NCBI GenBank assembly: GCA_019356535.1
Contig: CP037918.1
Coordinates: 744,001 to 808,000, forward strand
Source: Chromatiaceae bacterium
GTDB taxonomy: Bacteria > Pseudomonadota > Gammaproteobacteria > Chromatiales > Chromatiaceae
DNA length: 64,000 bases
Direction: 5' to 3'
Below, in pieces: positions 17,766 through 26,418 of this stretch. Every line of letters starts with the position of its first letter. Position 1 is the stretch's first letter. A program made the translations under genes and the position numbers. Under the pieces are notes generated by a model that was given only the letters and a program-made list of their open reading frames with translations, was not told where the DNA came from and made no database searches.

Positions 17766-19529
17766 ATGATTGTTTTGGGCGTCAACGCCTTCCACGGTGA
17801 TTCGGCTGCCTGCCTGGTGCGGGATGGTGAAATGCTGGCCGCGGCAGAGGAAGAACGTTTCCGTCGCATCAAGCACTGGGCGGGCTTTCCCTCCGAGGCG
17901 ATTCGTTACTGCCTGGAAGAGGCCGGGGTGGGTTTGGATGCCGTGGATGTGGTGGCGCTGAACCAGGATGCTTGGGCGAATCTGGGCAAGAAGATCGGCT
18001 TTACCCTGGCCAGGCGGCCGGATCTCAAGCTGGTGCTCGACCGCATTCGCAACAAGCGGGAGCGGGCCGGGGTGGATCGCTTGCTGGCCGAGGCTTTTCC
18101 CGATCAATCCTTTCGGGGGCGGGTGGTGCCGGTGGAACACCATCTGGCGCACCTGTCTTCGGCCTTTCATGTGTCGCCTTTTGATCAGGCGGCGGTGGTC
18201 TCGGTGGACGGCTTTGGCGATTTTGCCAGCGGTGCCTGGGGCGAGGGCTTGGGGAGCCACATCGAGATCTCCGGGCGGGTGTACTTCCCGCATTCGCTGG
18301 GGATCTTCTATCAGGCATTAACCCAGTTCCTGGGTTTTCCTCACTATGGCGATGAATACAAGGTGATGGGTCTGGCGCCCTATGGCAAGCCAAGCTACCT
18401 GGAGGCCATGCGCGAGATCGTCAAGCTGGAAGCAGACGGGGGCTATCGCCTCAACCTCGACTATTTCCGCCACCACAAGGAGAAGGTGGAATACGAATGG
18501 GAAAACGGCGTGCCTGTGGTGGGGCAGCTCTACAGCGACGCGCTGGAATCCCTGCTGGGTCCGGCGCGCGCCGCCGACGAACCGCTGGAACAAAGGCACC
18601 GGGACATCGCTCATTCCATTCAGGCCATGTACGAAGAGGCCTTCTTCCACCTGTTGAACCACCTGCATGCGCAATACGGGCACGATGCGCTGTGTCTGGC
18701 CGGTGGTTGCGCCATGAACTCGGTGGCCAACGGCAAGGTGCGGCGCCACACGCCGTTCAAGCAGGTCTACATCCAGTCGGCGGCCGGGGATGCCGGCGGG
18801 GCGATTGGCGCGGCCTTTGTGGCTTGGCACGAACAGGCTGGCAAGGAAAATGCCGGGGCTTCGGCAAGGCGCTTCGTGATGGACCATGCCTACTGGGGGC
18901 CGAGTTTCTCCGATGAGCAGATCGGTGAGATCCTGGACCAGCGACAGGCCGAGATCGAGCAGGCCGGGTGCCGTATCGAACAAATCGCTGACGAAGCCGC
19001 GCTCTGTGAGCGCACGGCAGCGGCGATCGCGGATGGCCAGGTGGTGGGTTGGTTCCAGGGGCGCCTGGAGTGGGGACCGCGTGCCTTGGGTAATCGCTCC
19101 ATCGTCTGTGATCCACGCCGCGCGGACATGAAGGATATTCTCAACCTCAAGATCAAGCGTCGTGAGTCCTTCCGTCCGTTCGCGCCTTCCATTCTGCGCG
19201 AGGCCGTGTCCGCATGGTTCGAGGAAGACGATGAGGTCCCCTTCATGATGAAGGTGTTCCAGATTCGTGAAGAGAAGCGCGCCGAAATACCCGCCGTGAC
19301 TCATGTGGATGGGTCTGGTCGCCTGCAGACCGTATATGCCGAAACCAACCCGAGATACCATCGTCTGATCCAGGCATTCAATGAACAGACCGGTGTGCCC
19401 ATCGTGCTGAATACCTCCTTCAACGAGAACGAACCGGTGGTCTGCCGGCCCGAGGAAGCGCTGGACTGTTTTCTTCGGACCCGCATGGATGTGCTCGTTC
19501 TGGGTAGCTGGTTCATTCACCGCCAGTGA
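17766..19529 (+). CDS. Carbamoyltransferase (NodU/TobZ family)
   Basis: A 587-residue protein starting MIVLGVNAFHGDSAACLV. ATG 17757 is a possible earlier start that overlaps galE. The N-terminal ASKHA-fold Kae1-like domain carries VVPVEHHLAHLSSAF (metal-binding His) and SVDGFGDFASG. The C-terminal domain carries GPRALGNRSIVCDPR and NTSFNENEPVVCRPEEA, both diagnostic for the family. These enzymes make carbamoyl-AMP from carbamoyl phosphate and ATP and transfer the carbamoyl group to a sugar hydroxyl. In this locus it probably carbamoylates the polysaccharide or a precursor. It follows galE directly. Confidence 0.9.
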   Translation: MIVLGVNAFHGDSAACLVRDGEMLAAAEEERFRRIKHWAGFPSEAIRYCLEEAGVGLDAVDVVALNQDAWANLGKKIGFTLARRPDLKLVLDRIRNKRERAGVDRLLAEAFPDQSFRGRVVPVEHHLAHLSSAFHVSPFDQAAVVSVDGFGDFASGAWGEGLGSHIEISGRVYFPHSLGIFYQALTQFLGFPHYGDEYKVMGLAPYGKPSYLEAMREIVKLEADGGYRLNLDYFRHHKEKVEYEWENGVPVVGQLYSDALESLLGPARAADEPLEQRHRDIAHSIQAMYEEAFFHLLNHLHAQYGHDALCLAGGCAMNSVANGKVRRHTPFKQVYIQSAAGDAGGAIGAAFVAWHEQAGKENAGASARRFVMDHAYWGPSFSDEQIGEILDQRQAEIEQAGCRIEQIADEAALCERTAAAIADGQVVGWFQGRLEWGPRALGNRSIVCDPRRADMKDILNLKIKRRESFRPFAPSILREAVSAWFEEDDEVPFMMKVFQIREEKRAEIPAVTHVDGSGRLQTVYAETNPRYHRLIQAFNEQTGVPIVLNTSFNENEPVVCRPEEALDCFLRTRMDVLVLGSWFIHRQ

Positions 19530-19541
19530 GCCGTCGCAGCG

Positions 19542-20315
19542 GTGCTTTTCCTGCAAAAACTGGTCAGCTTGTTCCTCAGCCCGCTGTTGCAGGCGCAGCT
19601 CTTGTGGGCAGTGGCGCTGCTGGCCTTCGGAGTCGGACGCCGACGCATGGCCTGGGGGGCCGGCCTCGGCGGGCTGTTGTGGCTGGTCGTAGCCGCCATG
19701 CCGCTGACCTCCAGGGGGCTCTTGCAGGGTCTCGAAAGGGATTATCCGCCCGTTCCGATGGCGCAGGCGCCCAAGGCTCAGGCCATCGTGCTGCTCGGGG
19801 GCGGGCTGTCGGGCGCGCCCGATGGGCTGGCCGACATGAATCTGCACGAGTCGGTGGATCGGGTCAGGCAGGCGGCACGCCTGTTTCACGCCGGCAAGGC
19901 GCCGCTGGTGGTCATTTCCGCGGGCAATCTCCCTTGGCGTGATGCGGTGGAAACCGAGGCAGCGGCAACCGCGAGGCTGTTGCAGGAGTGGGGCGTGCCC
20001 CGGTCTGCCTTGGTGCTCGAGGGACGCAGCCGGACGACGCGAGAAAATGCCGTCAATGCGTGGCGCCTCTTGTCACCGCGGGGGATTCGCTCCGTATTGC
20101 TGGTGACCTCTGCCTGGCATATGCGCAGGGCGGAGGCGGCCTTCACCCACGTCGGCTTCTCCGTTATTCCCTCGGCGACCGATTGGGCAGGCTGGCAGCA
20201 GACAACGACGATCCAGGACTGGCTGCCGCAGGCTCAGGCCCTGTCCTGGACTGAGGCGGTTTTCCATGAGTGGGTGGGTTACTGGGTCTACCGGCTGCGT
20301 GGCTGGATGGATTGA
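19542..20315 (+). CDS. YdcF/ElyC-family (DUF218) membrane-anchored protein
   Basis: A 257-residue protein with two N-terminal membrane segments (about residues 8-28 and 35-52) and a DUF218 domain marked by AIVLLGGGLSG, LFHAGKAPLVVISAGN and SVLLVTSAWHMRRAEAAF. ElyC/SanA/YdcF relatives affect envelope and polyprenyl-phosphate metabolism. The exact reaction is not established. It starts at GTG 19542, 12 bases after the carbamoyltransferase, and its stop overlaps the next start (TGATG). Confidence 0.82.
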   Translation: MLFLQKLVSLFLSPLLQAQLLWAVALLAFGVGRRRMAWGAGLGGLLWLVVAAMPLTSRGLLQGLERDYPPVPMAQAPKAQAIVLLGGGLSGAPDGLADMNLHESVDRVRQAARLFHAGKAPLVVISAGNLPWRDAVETEAAATARLLQEWGVPRSALVLEGRSRTTRENAVNAWRLLSPRGIRSVLLVTSAWHMRRAEAAFTHVGFSVIPSATDWAGWQQTTTIQDWLPQAQALSWTEAVFHEWVGYWVYRLRGWMD

Positions 20316-21067
20316 TGGCGCTGAAGATCTCCATTGTTACCCCGACCTATCAGGCGGCGCAGGTGCTGCCGGACTGCCTCGCCTCTGTTGCTGTCCAGGA
20401 TGTGGAGGTCGAGCACATCCTCATGGACGGTGGCTCCACCGATGAGACCCTGGCGGTGGCGAAAGCCCATGGTCGTCACCTGGCAAAGGTGGTGTCCGAG
20501 CCGGATCAGGGGATCTACGATGCCATGAACAAGGGCATTGAGCTGGCGACTGGAGAGGTGGTCGGCATTCTGAATGCCGATGATTTCTATCCTTCTCCGC
20601 AGGTCCTGAGGCAGGTGGCGGCCTGTTTCGAAGATCCCGCCGTGGATGCCTGTTACGGTGATCTGCGTTATGTAGAGGCAGGTGATACCGGACGTACGGT
20701 ACGTTTCTGGCGTTCCGGCGATTTTGATCGGGCGAAGTTCTACTGGGGCTGGATGCTGCCGCATCCGACCTTTTTTGTGCGTCGCTCGGTGTATGAGCGT
20801 TTTGGCGGTTTTCGGCTGGACATGGGATCGGCGGCGGACTATGAAATCATGTTGCGCTTTCTCCTCAAGCAGGGCTTGAAGGCGGCCTATGTGCCACAGG
20901 TGTTGGTGCACATGCGTACCGGTGGGGTGAGCAATGCCAGCCTGGGTAATCGGGTTCGCGCGAATCGCATGGATCGCAAGGCGTGGGAGGTGAACGGTCT
21001 GAGGCCGTATCCCTGGACGTTGATGTTTAAGCCCTTGAGAAAGCTTGGGCAGTGGGTGGTGCGGTAG
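20315..21067 (+). CDS. Glycosyltransferase family 2
   Basis: The start is ATG 20315, overlapping the previous TGA by one base. A longer in-frame start lies within the previous gene. The 250-residue GT-A enzyme begins ISIVTPTYQAAQVLPDCL and has MDGGSTDETL, SEPDQGIYDAMNKGI and GILNADDFY (the DxD-like metal site), a combination seen in the WcaA/colanic-acid type of family 2. It is the last gene of the first + strand block and ends just before repeat elements. Confidence 0.88.
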   Translation: MALKISIVTPTYQAAQVLPDCLASVAVQDVEVEHILMDGGSTDETLAVAKAHGRHLAKVVSEPDQGIYDAMNKGIELATGEVVGILNADDFYPSPQVLRQVAACFEDPAVDACYGDLRYVEAGDTGRTVRFWRSGDFDRAKFYWGWMLPHPTFFVRRSVYERFGGFRLDMGSAADYEIMLRFLLKQGLKAAYVPQVLVHMRTGGVSNASLGNRVRANRMDRKAWEVNGLRPYPWTLMFKPLRKLGQWVVR

Positions 21068-21074
21068 GGTCGGT

Positions 21075-21255
21075 CCCGTCCTTCTCCCTCCCCGCTTGCG
21101 GGGGAGGGGCTTTCTGATCAGGTGCGTTTTGCGTGTGCTAAGCTCACGCAGGCGAAGGCGGTGGGCGCCCCCTCCCGGCCTCCCCCGCAAGCGGGGGAGG
21201 GGGGGCACAAGCGGGGAGGGGCGGATGGTGGTCCCTCCGCGAGTGGGGAGGGGCT
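21075..21255. repeat. GC-rich palindromic repeats (two hairpin units)
   Basis: Two units with CCCCGC/GCGGGG stems at about 21086-21112 and 21168-21205 fill the convergent gap between the family 2 glycosyltransferase and the wecA-like gene. The second matches the window-wide core (CCTCCCCCGCAAGCGGGGGA). They may serve as bidirectional transcription stops. Confidence 0.75.
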
Positions 21256-21270
21256 TGATCGGAGCGGACT

Positions 21271-22536
21271 TCAGGCCTGCCCCAAGGCCCCGGCTTTTTC
21301 CCTGGTGCTTTGCGGGGTACTCGGAGTGGGTAAGTTGGGCGCGGTGGCGCCGGATGCTCTCCGGTCAGGCGTTCGCCGCCGGTCGGCCAGGTGGCGGCGT
21401 TCGGGACCAACCCACGGGATCTGTTGCTGTCGCCGGTCCTTGAGTTGTCGGCGGTCTTGCTTGTGTCGGCAGCAGATGGGGCGCTTGAAGAAGCGCATCA
21501 TCTTCCACGAACGCGTGATCAGTGTGTAGTAGGTAGCGAATACGGCGAGAAAGGCGGTGAGCATGACCGGTTCGGGTACGCGGTACAGTTCGCCGGCGAT
21601 GCCGATGGCGCTGAATACCAGCGAGACGCCCAAAATGATGAAGACGGTCTCGCGGCGGTTGAAGCCGGCGTATTGCAGCACGTGGTGAAAGTGCTCGCGG
21701 TCGGCGGTGAACGGAGACCGGCCCTTGCGGATGCGCCGTACCATCACGACGATGGTGTCGATCAGCGGGATGGCCACCAGCCACAGCGCGGTGGTGGGTG
21801 CCATGGCGCGGTGCTCCCCTTGGCTGAGCTTGATCAGGAACCAGGTCAGTACAAAGCCCAGCAGCAGGCTGCCGGCGTCGCCCAGGAACATCAGTGGCTT
21901 CTTGTCGAGCTCGAAGCGCCAGTTGAAACCGAGAAAGGCCGTCGCAGCGCTGGCCAGCAGGAGCAGCACGCTGACGTCGGCCAGGTCGTGCGACAGCCAG
22001 GCCAGCAGGGCCAGCGACAGCAGGGCATTGAGGACGACAGAGCCGGCCAGACCGTCCACGCCGTCGATCATGTTCAGCGCGTTGATCACGCCGACGGTGG
22101 CAAAGAGGGTGAAGGGGACGCATGCCCATGCCAGTGTCACGGGGTGGTCGATGCCCGGCAGCAGGGAGCCCAGGTCGTTCAGCTCGATGCCGCCCCAGTA
22201 GACCATCAGCAGTGCGGCGATGATCTGGGCGACAAAGCGTGCCCGTGGAGGCAGTTCGCGCAGATCGTCCACGAGGCCAACGGCGACCAGGATCAGCCCG
22301 CCGACGATCAGCGCGGCGTATTCGTGCAGCGGAATGTCGAGCAGCAGGCAGCTCAGTACGAACCCGGCGTAGATGCCCAGTCCCCCGACCAGGGGAATGG
22401 CGCCTTCGTGTTGCTTGCGGCTATCGGGGCGATCAAGCAGATCGATGCGAAACGCGATCTTGCGCAATGAGAGGAGGATGAGGGCGGTAACGCCTGCCCC
22501 CAACGGCATTCCTGCCAACAACTCCCTGATGTCCAT
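21271..22536 (-). CDS. Polyprenyl-phosphate N-acetylhexosamine-1-phosphate transferase (WecA/MraY family)
   Basis: I start at ATG 22536 because the frame upstream of it is repeat DNA. The 421-residue polytopic protein has the family motifs VGLVDDL (DDxxD-type), NALNMIDGVDGLAG and FLGDAGSLLLGF, plus the HFHH cytosolic loop. It would start repeat-unit assembly by placing a sugar-1-phosphate on undecaprenyl phosphate, and no other initiating enzyme is visible in the locus. The C-terminal about 60 residues (RRQLKDRRQQ, RRHLADRRR) are an unusual strongly basic, Arg-rich tail. It is on the - strand, convergent with the first gene block. Confidence 0.9.
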   Translation of the reverse strand: MDIRELLAGMPLGAGVTALILLSLRKIAFRIDLLDRPDSRKQHEGAIPLVGGLGIYAGFVLSCLLLDIPLHEYAALIVGGLILVAVGLVDDLRELPPRARFVAQIIAALLMVYWGGIELNDLGSLLPGIDHPVTLAWACVPFTLFATVGVINALNMIDGVDGLAGSVVLNALLSLALLAWLSHDLADVSVLLLLASAATAFLGFNWRFELDKKPLMFLGDAGSLLLGFVLTWFLIKLSQGEHRAMAPTTALWLVAIPLIDTIVVMVRRIRKGRSPFTADREHFHHVLQYAGFNRRETVFIILGVSLVFSAIGIAGELYRVPEPVMLTAFLAVFATYYTLITRSWKMMRFFKRPICCRHKQDRRQLKDRRQQQIPWVGPERRHLADRRRTPDRRASGATAPNLPTPSTPQSTREKAGALGQA

Positions 22537-22599
22537 CGTAAAATCCTTTTCTTCCTTGCCGACTCCCTGTGCCAGCTGAGATGTCCTTGAAGTAAGTTG

Positions 22600-22815
22600 A
22601 AAGTGCACTTTTCCTCCCCTGTGCATGGGGGAGGTAGGGAGGAGGTGCCCCCTCCTGGCCTCCCCCACAAGCGGGGGAGGGATTGGTACGGAGGTTCCCT
22701 CGTTGCCTCCCGGCCTCTCCCGCAAGTGAGGGAGGGACTTGTTCAGAGGCTTCCTTGGGAAGTCCTGAAAACGTGCACTTTCTCCTCCCCCGCAAGGGGG
22801 GAAGGGACTTGATCG
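22600..22815. repeat. GC-rich palindromic repeats (about four units)
   Basis: Hairpin units at roughly 22612-22645, 22660-22685, 22705-22735 and 22785-22805 share CCTCCC and GGGGAGG arms, separated by short phrases such as GTGCACTTT that recur here. The remaining sequence between 22815 and 23077 holds nothing I recognise. Confidence 0.75.
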
Positions 22816-23077
22816 TAGGTTCCTTGGCGGGACCTGCTTCCTGCCAGGTCGGTCATCCCCGACAACGATAAGGGAATTTTACTCCGAAGTGTGAAGTGCT
22901 TTGCAAGCAGGGTTCGAGCATTCGGGAATTTCAGGCGCAAGGAAATTGTGGCTTAACGACATGGCGTCAGAATCCACATTGTTTTGGCGTGGCATGTTGT
23001 TGTCCTGGCTTTTCGGTGGGGAGTGAGCATGGTCGCCCTGCCGAGGCTCCCGACAATCTTTGGATTTTTACAGTGGC

Positions 23078-24040
23078 TCACCGGGCCTGCCCGCGCAGGT
23101 GGTCGCGATTTTCCAGGTACCAGCGATAGGTTTCGCGCAGGCCTTCTTCCAGGCCGATGCGGGGATGCCAGCCCAGGGCATTGATTTTGGTTGTATCGAC
23201 CAGCTTGCGGGGGGTGCCGTCGGGCTTGCCGGGGTCGAAGGCCAGTTTTCCCTGGTAGCCGACGACCCGGGCGATGGTCTCGGCTAGTTCGCGGATGCTC
23301 AGGTCCTGGCCGACACCGACATTGACGTGCTCGGCGTCGCTGTAGTGCTGCATCAGGAACAGCAGGGCCTCGGCCAGGTCGTCCACATGCAGGAATTCGC
23401 GCAGCGGCTTGCCCGTGCCCCACAGCGGCACCTCGACTTCGCCCCGTTCGCGCGCTTCGTGCATCTTGCGCATCATGGCCGGCACCACGTGTGATTTCTC
23501 CAGGTCGAAGTTGTCTTCGGGGCCGTACAGGTTGGTGGGCATGGCCGAGATGAAGTCGTCGCCGTGCTGCTTGCGGTAGGCCTGGCACAGCTTGATGCCG
23601 GCAATCTTGGCTACCGCGTACCACTCGTTGGTGGGCTCCAGCGGACCGGTGAGCAGGTATTCCTCTTTCAGGGGCTGCGGGGCCAGCTTGGGGTAGATAC
23701 AGGTGCTGCCGAGAAACAGCAGCTTTTTCACGCCCATGCGATGCGCGGCGTGGATGATATTGGTCTCGATGGCCAGGTTGTCATAGATGAAGTCGGCCGG
23801 GTAGTTGTCATTGGCCAGAATGCCGCCCACCCGTGCGGCAGCCAGGAAGACATAGTCCGGCCGTTCCTGCGCGAAAAAGTCCTCGACCTCGGCCTGGCGG
23901 CGCAGGTCCAGTTCGGCGCTGGTGCGGGTGAGAATGTTGACAAAGCCGGCGCGCTTAAGGGCACGCACGATGGCCGAGCCCACCATGCCGCGATGCCCGG
24001 CGACATAGACCCTGGCACCGGTGTCGTCCAGAAAGGCCAT
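23078..24040 (-). CDS. fcl: GDP-L-fucose synthase
   Basis: A 320-residue short-chain dehydrogenase/reductase with [11 protein letters not shown] (NADP loop), FLGSTCIYP and the catalytic YAVAKIAG (YxxxK). The [13 protein letters not shown] segment is characteristic of Fcl/WcaG. It performs the epimerase-reductase step from GDP-4-keto-6-deoxy-D-mannose to GDP-L-fucose. It follows gmd by 9 bases on the same strand. The product feeds the GT11 fucosyltransferase at 4139. Confidence 0.94.
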   Translation of the reverse strand: MAFLDDTGARVYVAGHRGMVGSAIVRALKRAGFVNILTRTSAELDLRRQAEVEDFFAQERPDYVFLAAARVGGILANDNYPADFIYDNLAIETNIIHAAHRMGVKKLLFLGSTCIYPKLAPQPLKEEYLLTGPLEPTNEWYAVAKIAGIKLCQAYRKQHGDDFISAMPTNLYGPEDNFDLEKSHVVPAMMRKMHEARERGEVEVPLWGTGKPLREFLHVDDLAEALLFLMQHYSDAEHVNVGVGQDLSIRELAETIARVVGYQGKLAFDPGKPDGTPRKLVDTTKINALGWHPRIGLEEGLRETYRWYLENRDHLRGQAR

Positions 24041-24049
24041 GCGCTGCTC

Positions 24050-25141
24050 CTATTCGTAGTGCTGGAACGCCTTGAATCCCTGGGTCTCCACCAGGTGGTC
24101 GCGTTGTGCCAGTGCCAGATCGTTCTCCATCATCTCCTGCACCATCTCCTCGAAGGTGATGCGGGGTTGCCAGCCCAGCTTCTCGCGTGCCTTGCTGGCA
24201 TCGCCGAGCAGGGTCTCCACCTCGGTGGGACGGAAGTAGCGCGGGTCCACCTCGACGATGCAGTTGCCGTCCTGGTCGTAACCCTTTTCATCCACGCCCT
24301 GGCCTTCCCAGCGGATCTCCAGGTCCGCGTGGCGGGCGGCAATCTCGACGAACTGGCGCACCGAGTACTGCTTGCCGGTGGCAATGCAGAAGTCTTCGGG
24401 TTCGTCCTGTTGCAGCATCAGCCATTGCATCTCGACATAGTCGCGGGCGTGTCCCCAGTCGCGTTTGGCGTCCAGGTTGCCCAGGTAGAGCCGGTCTTGC
24501 AGGCCCAGCTTGATGCGCGCCAGGGCACGGGTGATCTTGCGGGTGACGAAGGTCTCGCCACGGATGGGCGATTCGTGGTTGAACAGAATGCCGTTGCAGG
24601 CGTAGATACCGTAGGCTTCACGGTAGTTCACTGTGATCCAGTAGGCATACAGCTTGGCCGCAGCATAGGGCGAGCGCGGGTAGAAGGGGGTAGTCTCCTT
24701 CTGCGGGATCTCCTGTACCTTGCCGAACAGCTCGGAGGTCGATGCCTGGTAGAAGCGGGTTTTGTCTTCCAGGCCCAGGATGCGGATCGCCTCGAGCAGG
24801 CGCAGGGTGCCGATGGCGTCGGCATTGGCGGTGTACTCGGGTGACTCGAACGAGACGGCAACGTGACTCTGTGCGGCCAGGTTGTAGATTTCGTCGGGCT
24901 GGACGTCCTGGATCACGCGGATCAGGCTGGCCGAGTCGGTCATGTCGCCGTAGTGGAGAATGAACCGCTGGTCCTCGACGTGCGGGTCCTGGTAGATGTG
25001 ATCGATGCGGTCGGTGTTGAACAGGGAAGAGCGGCGTTTCAGGCCGTGGACCTCGTACCCCTTGTCCAGTAGAAGTTCGGCGAGATAGGCGCCGTCCTGG
25101 CCGGTGATGCCGGTGATGAAGGCAGTTTTCTTGTGTGACAT
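24050..25141 (-). CDS. gmd: GDP-mannose 4,6-dehydratase
   Basis: A 363-residue enzyme starting [20 protein letters not shown]. In-frame upstream codons translate repeat DNA and are rejected. The GITGQDG nucleotide loop, the [13 protein letters not shown] segment and the [12 protein letters not shown] (YxxxK) motif identify Gmd. It converts GDP-mannose to GDP-4-keto-6-deoxymannose, the substrate of Fcl. No GDP-mannose synthesis gene is present, so mannose activation must be encoded elsewhere. Confidence 0.95.
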   Translation of the reverse strand: MSHKKTAFITGITGQDGAYLAELLLDKGYEVHGLKRRSSLFNTDRIDHIYQDPHVEDQRFILHYGDMTDSASLIRVIQDVQPDEIYNLAAQSHVAVSFESPEYTANADAIGTLRLLEAIRILGLEDKTRFYQASTSELFGKVQEIPQKETTPFYPRSPYAAAKLYAYWITVNYREAYGIYACNGILFNHESPIRGETFVTRKITRALARIKLGLQDRLYLGNLDAKRDWGHARDYVEMQWLMLQQDEPEDFCIATGKQYSVRQFVEIAARHADLEIRWEGQGVDEKGYDQDGNCIVEVDPRYFRPTEVETLLGDASKAREKLGWQPRITFEEMVQEMMENDLALAQRDHLVETQGFKAFQHYE

Positions 25142-25164
25142 GCCACTATCTTGTCCATGTGTGA

Positions 25165-25330
25165 ATGTTGGGGAAGCGCCCCCTCCTGGCGGCCCTCGCA
25201 GCGGGGGAGGGACCCTCGAGGCCAGCTCGGTGGCGGGCCTCTGTCCCTCCGGGCTTTCCCGCAAGTGGGAAACGGTTGGAGCCGGGCTGGGTGAGGGGCC
25301 GACGGGAGGCTCCCTGGGGCGCCGCCGACA
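25165..25330. repeat. Diverged GC-rich palindromic repeats
   Basis: CCCCCTCCTGGCGGCC...GCGGGGGAGGG at about 25178-25212 and a weaker copy with CCCGCAAGTGGGAAA at 25257-25272 belong to the window-wide family but are more diverged. They lie between divergent gmd and the secreted-protein gene. From 25330 to 25480 I see nothing else. Confidence 0.6.
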
Positions 25331-25483
25331 CGGGTCTTCCTGGGTACGTGGTCGCGTATTTTAACGATTTTGCCCGGGAGTGCATCACGGATACCGGTTG
25401 CACGAAATCCCCGGGCGTATTGAACCGAGCCTGTCCGGTCAGGGTTTTCCATGGGCAGGGCTTTCCGGGAAGCGGCTTTCGAG

Positions 25484-25513
25484 TTGTTGTTGTGGAATGG
25501 CCTCGTATAGAAT
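25484..25513 (+). promoter_or_regulatory. Putative sigma-70 promoter of the secreted-protein gene
   Basis: TTGTTG (25484-25489) and TAGAAT (25508-25513) are spaced by 18 bases, with TATAGA as an overlapping -10 alternative. A small hairpin (ATCGGC/GCCGAT, 25524-25541) lies in the expected leader, before an AAGGAGA ribosome-binding site. Confidence 0.45.
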
Positions 25514-25565
25514 TGTTATCGGTATCGGCATAGGAGCCGATCGGTTTTCAAAGGAGACTAAGGGA

Positions 25566-26084
25566 ATGAAGAGAAGGATCGGTGTAGTGCTGGCACTGTG
25601 TTTGATGGGCTTGGCCATTCCTGGCACGGTGCTGGCCGCTGAAGACAAGGGAGGTCAGGCGGCCGAGCAGGTCCAGGCGGCCGAGGCCATGCTGCGGGCC
25701 CTGCTGGATCAGGGCGTGCCTGTAGAGAAGGCCGTGAAGAAGGTGCTTGAGAAATATCCAGAAGCGGCCCCACCCCTGATCGCCGACGTCGTGCAGATTG
25801 TCTTGGCGCAGGGGGAGGATGCCGACAAGGCCGTGGAGAAGGTCGTCGAAGTGGTGCGCGAAGTGCTGGGCGAGGAGGCCAAACAGGTCGTCGCACAGGG
25901 ATTGCTGCTGGCGGGGGTAGATCCTGAGCCCTACCTGGAGGTGATCGCTGCGGGTAACAAGGACGCGGGAAGGGACAACGACAACGCAAATGAAGACAAC
26001 ACGGACACCGTAACGGGTGTCGAGCTGCCCGACGGAGGCACCACCGGTGCTGGTGGCGGCGGTGGTGCTGTCAGCCCTTCGTGA
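25566..26084 (+). CDS. Small secreted protein of unknown function with Gly-rich tail
   Basis: A 172-residue protein starting at ATG 25566 behind AAGGAGACTAAGGGA. A signal peptide (KRR, then a hydrophobic core ending VLAAE) covers residues 1-about 23. The middle is alanine/valine/glutamate-rich with a loose repeat: LLDQGVPVEKAVKKVLEKYP, then VLAQGEDADKAVEKVVEVV, suggesting two helical repeats. The tail is Asp/Asn-rich then Gly-rich (GAGGGGGAVSPS). I do not recognise a family. Its place beside the polysaccharide genes suggests an envelope or matrix role (inference). Confidence 0.72.
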   Translation: MKRRIGVVLALCLMGLAIPGTVLAAEDKGGQAAEQVQAAEAMLRALLDQGVPVEKAVKKVLEKYPEAAPPLIADVVQIVLAQGEDADKAVEKVVEVVREVLGEEAKQVVAQGLLLAGVDPEPYLEVIAAGNKDAGRDNDNANEDNTDTVTGVELPDGGTTGAGGGGGAVSPS

Positions 26085-26114
26085 TTGATCAACCACTTGG
26101 GGGTCCTCCCCAAC

Positions 26115-26330
26115 CCTATCCACTAGCAGGGAAGGAGTAAGGCCCCTCCCCGCCCTCCCCGCACGCGGGGAGGGCGCAACCTTCTCCCCGACCTTCCTCG
26201 CGAGTTGGGAGTGAGTCGCGTCTTTCCCGGGCTTTGACGGGCGGAGAGGGGAGTACTCGTGGGCGGGAAAGGAGTAGCCCCTCCCCCACTCGTGGAGGAG
26301 GCTGGGAGGGGGCCCCGGGGCAAGGTGGCA
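26115..26330. repeat. GC-rich palindromic repeats (three units)
   Basis: Units at about 26135-26172 (CCCCGCACGCGGGGAGGG), 26195-26255 and 26278-26315 (CCCCTCCCCCACTCGTGGAGGAGG). The gap from 26085 to 26418 contains no gene, the remaining 90 bases before the ligase gene show nothing recognisable. Confidence 0.72.
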
Positions 26331-26418
26331 TCGGGATGCGTTCCACACAAGACACTGAAGCCTCAATCCTGTATGTCGAGACCTGTCTTCGGGCGGGTCT
26401 CTTTGCGCGCGGATTGGC

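Noticed and set aside
21391-22470. 359-residue open frame on the + strand opposite the wecA-like gene
   Set aside because: Low-complexity Gln/Asp/Gly-rich translation antisense to a protein with all WecA motifs.
22815-23077. Possible small gene between the repeats and fcl
   Set aside because: No frame has a ribosome-binding site together with coding-like composition, and the longer frames are continuations of fcl antisense or repeat DNA.
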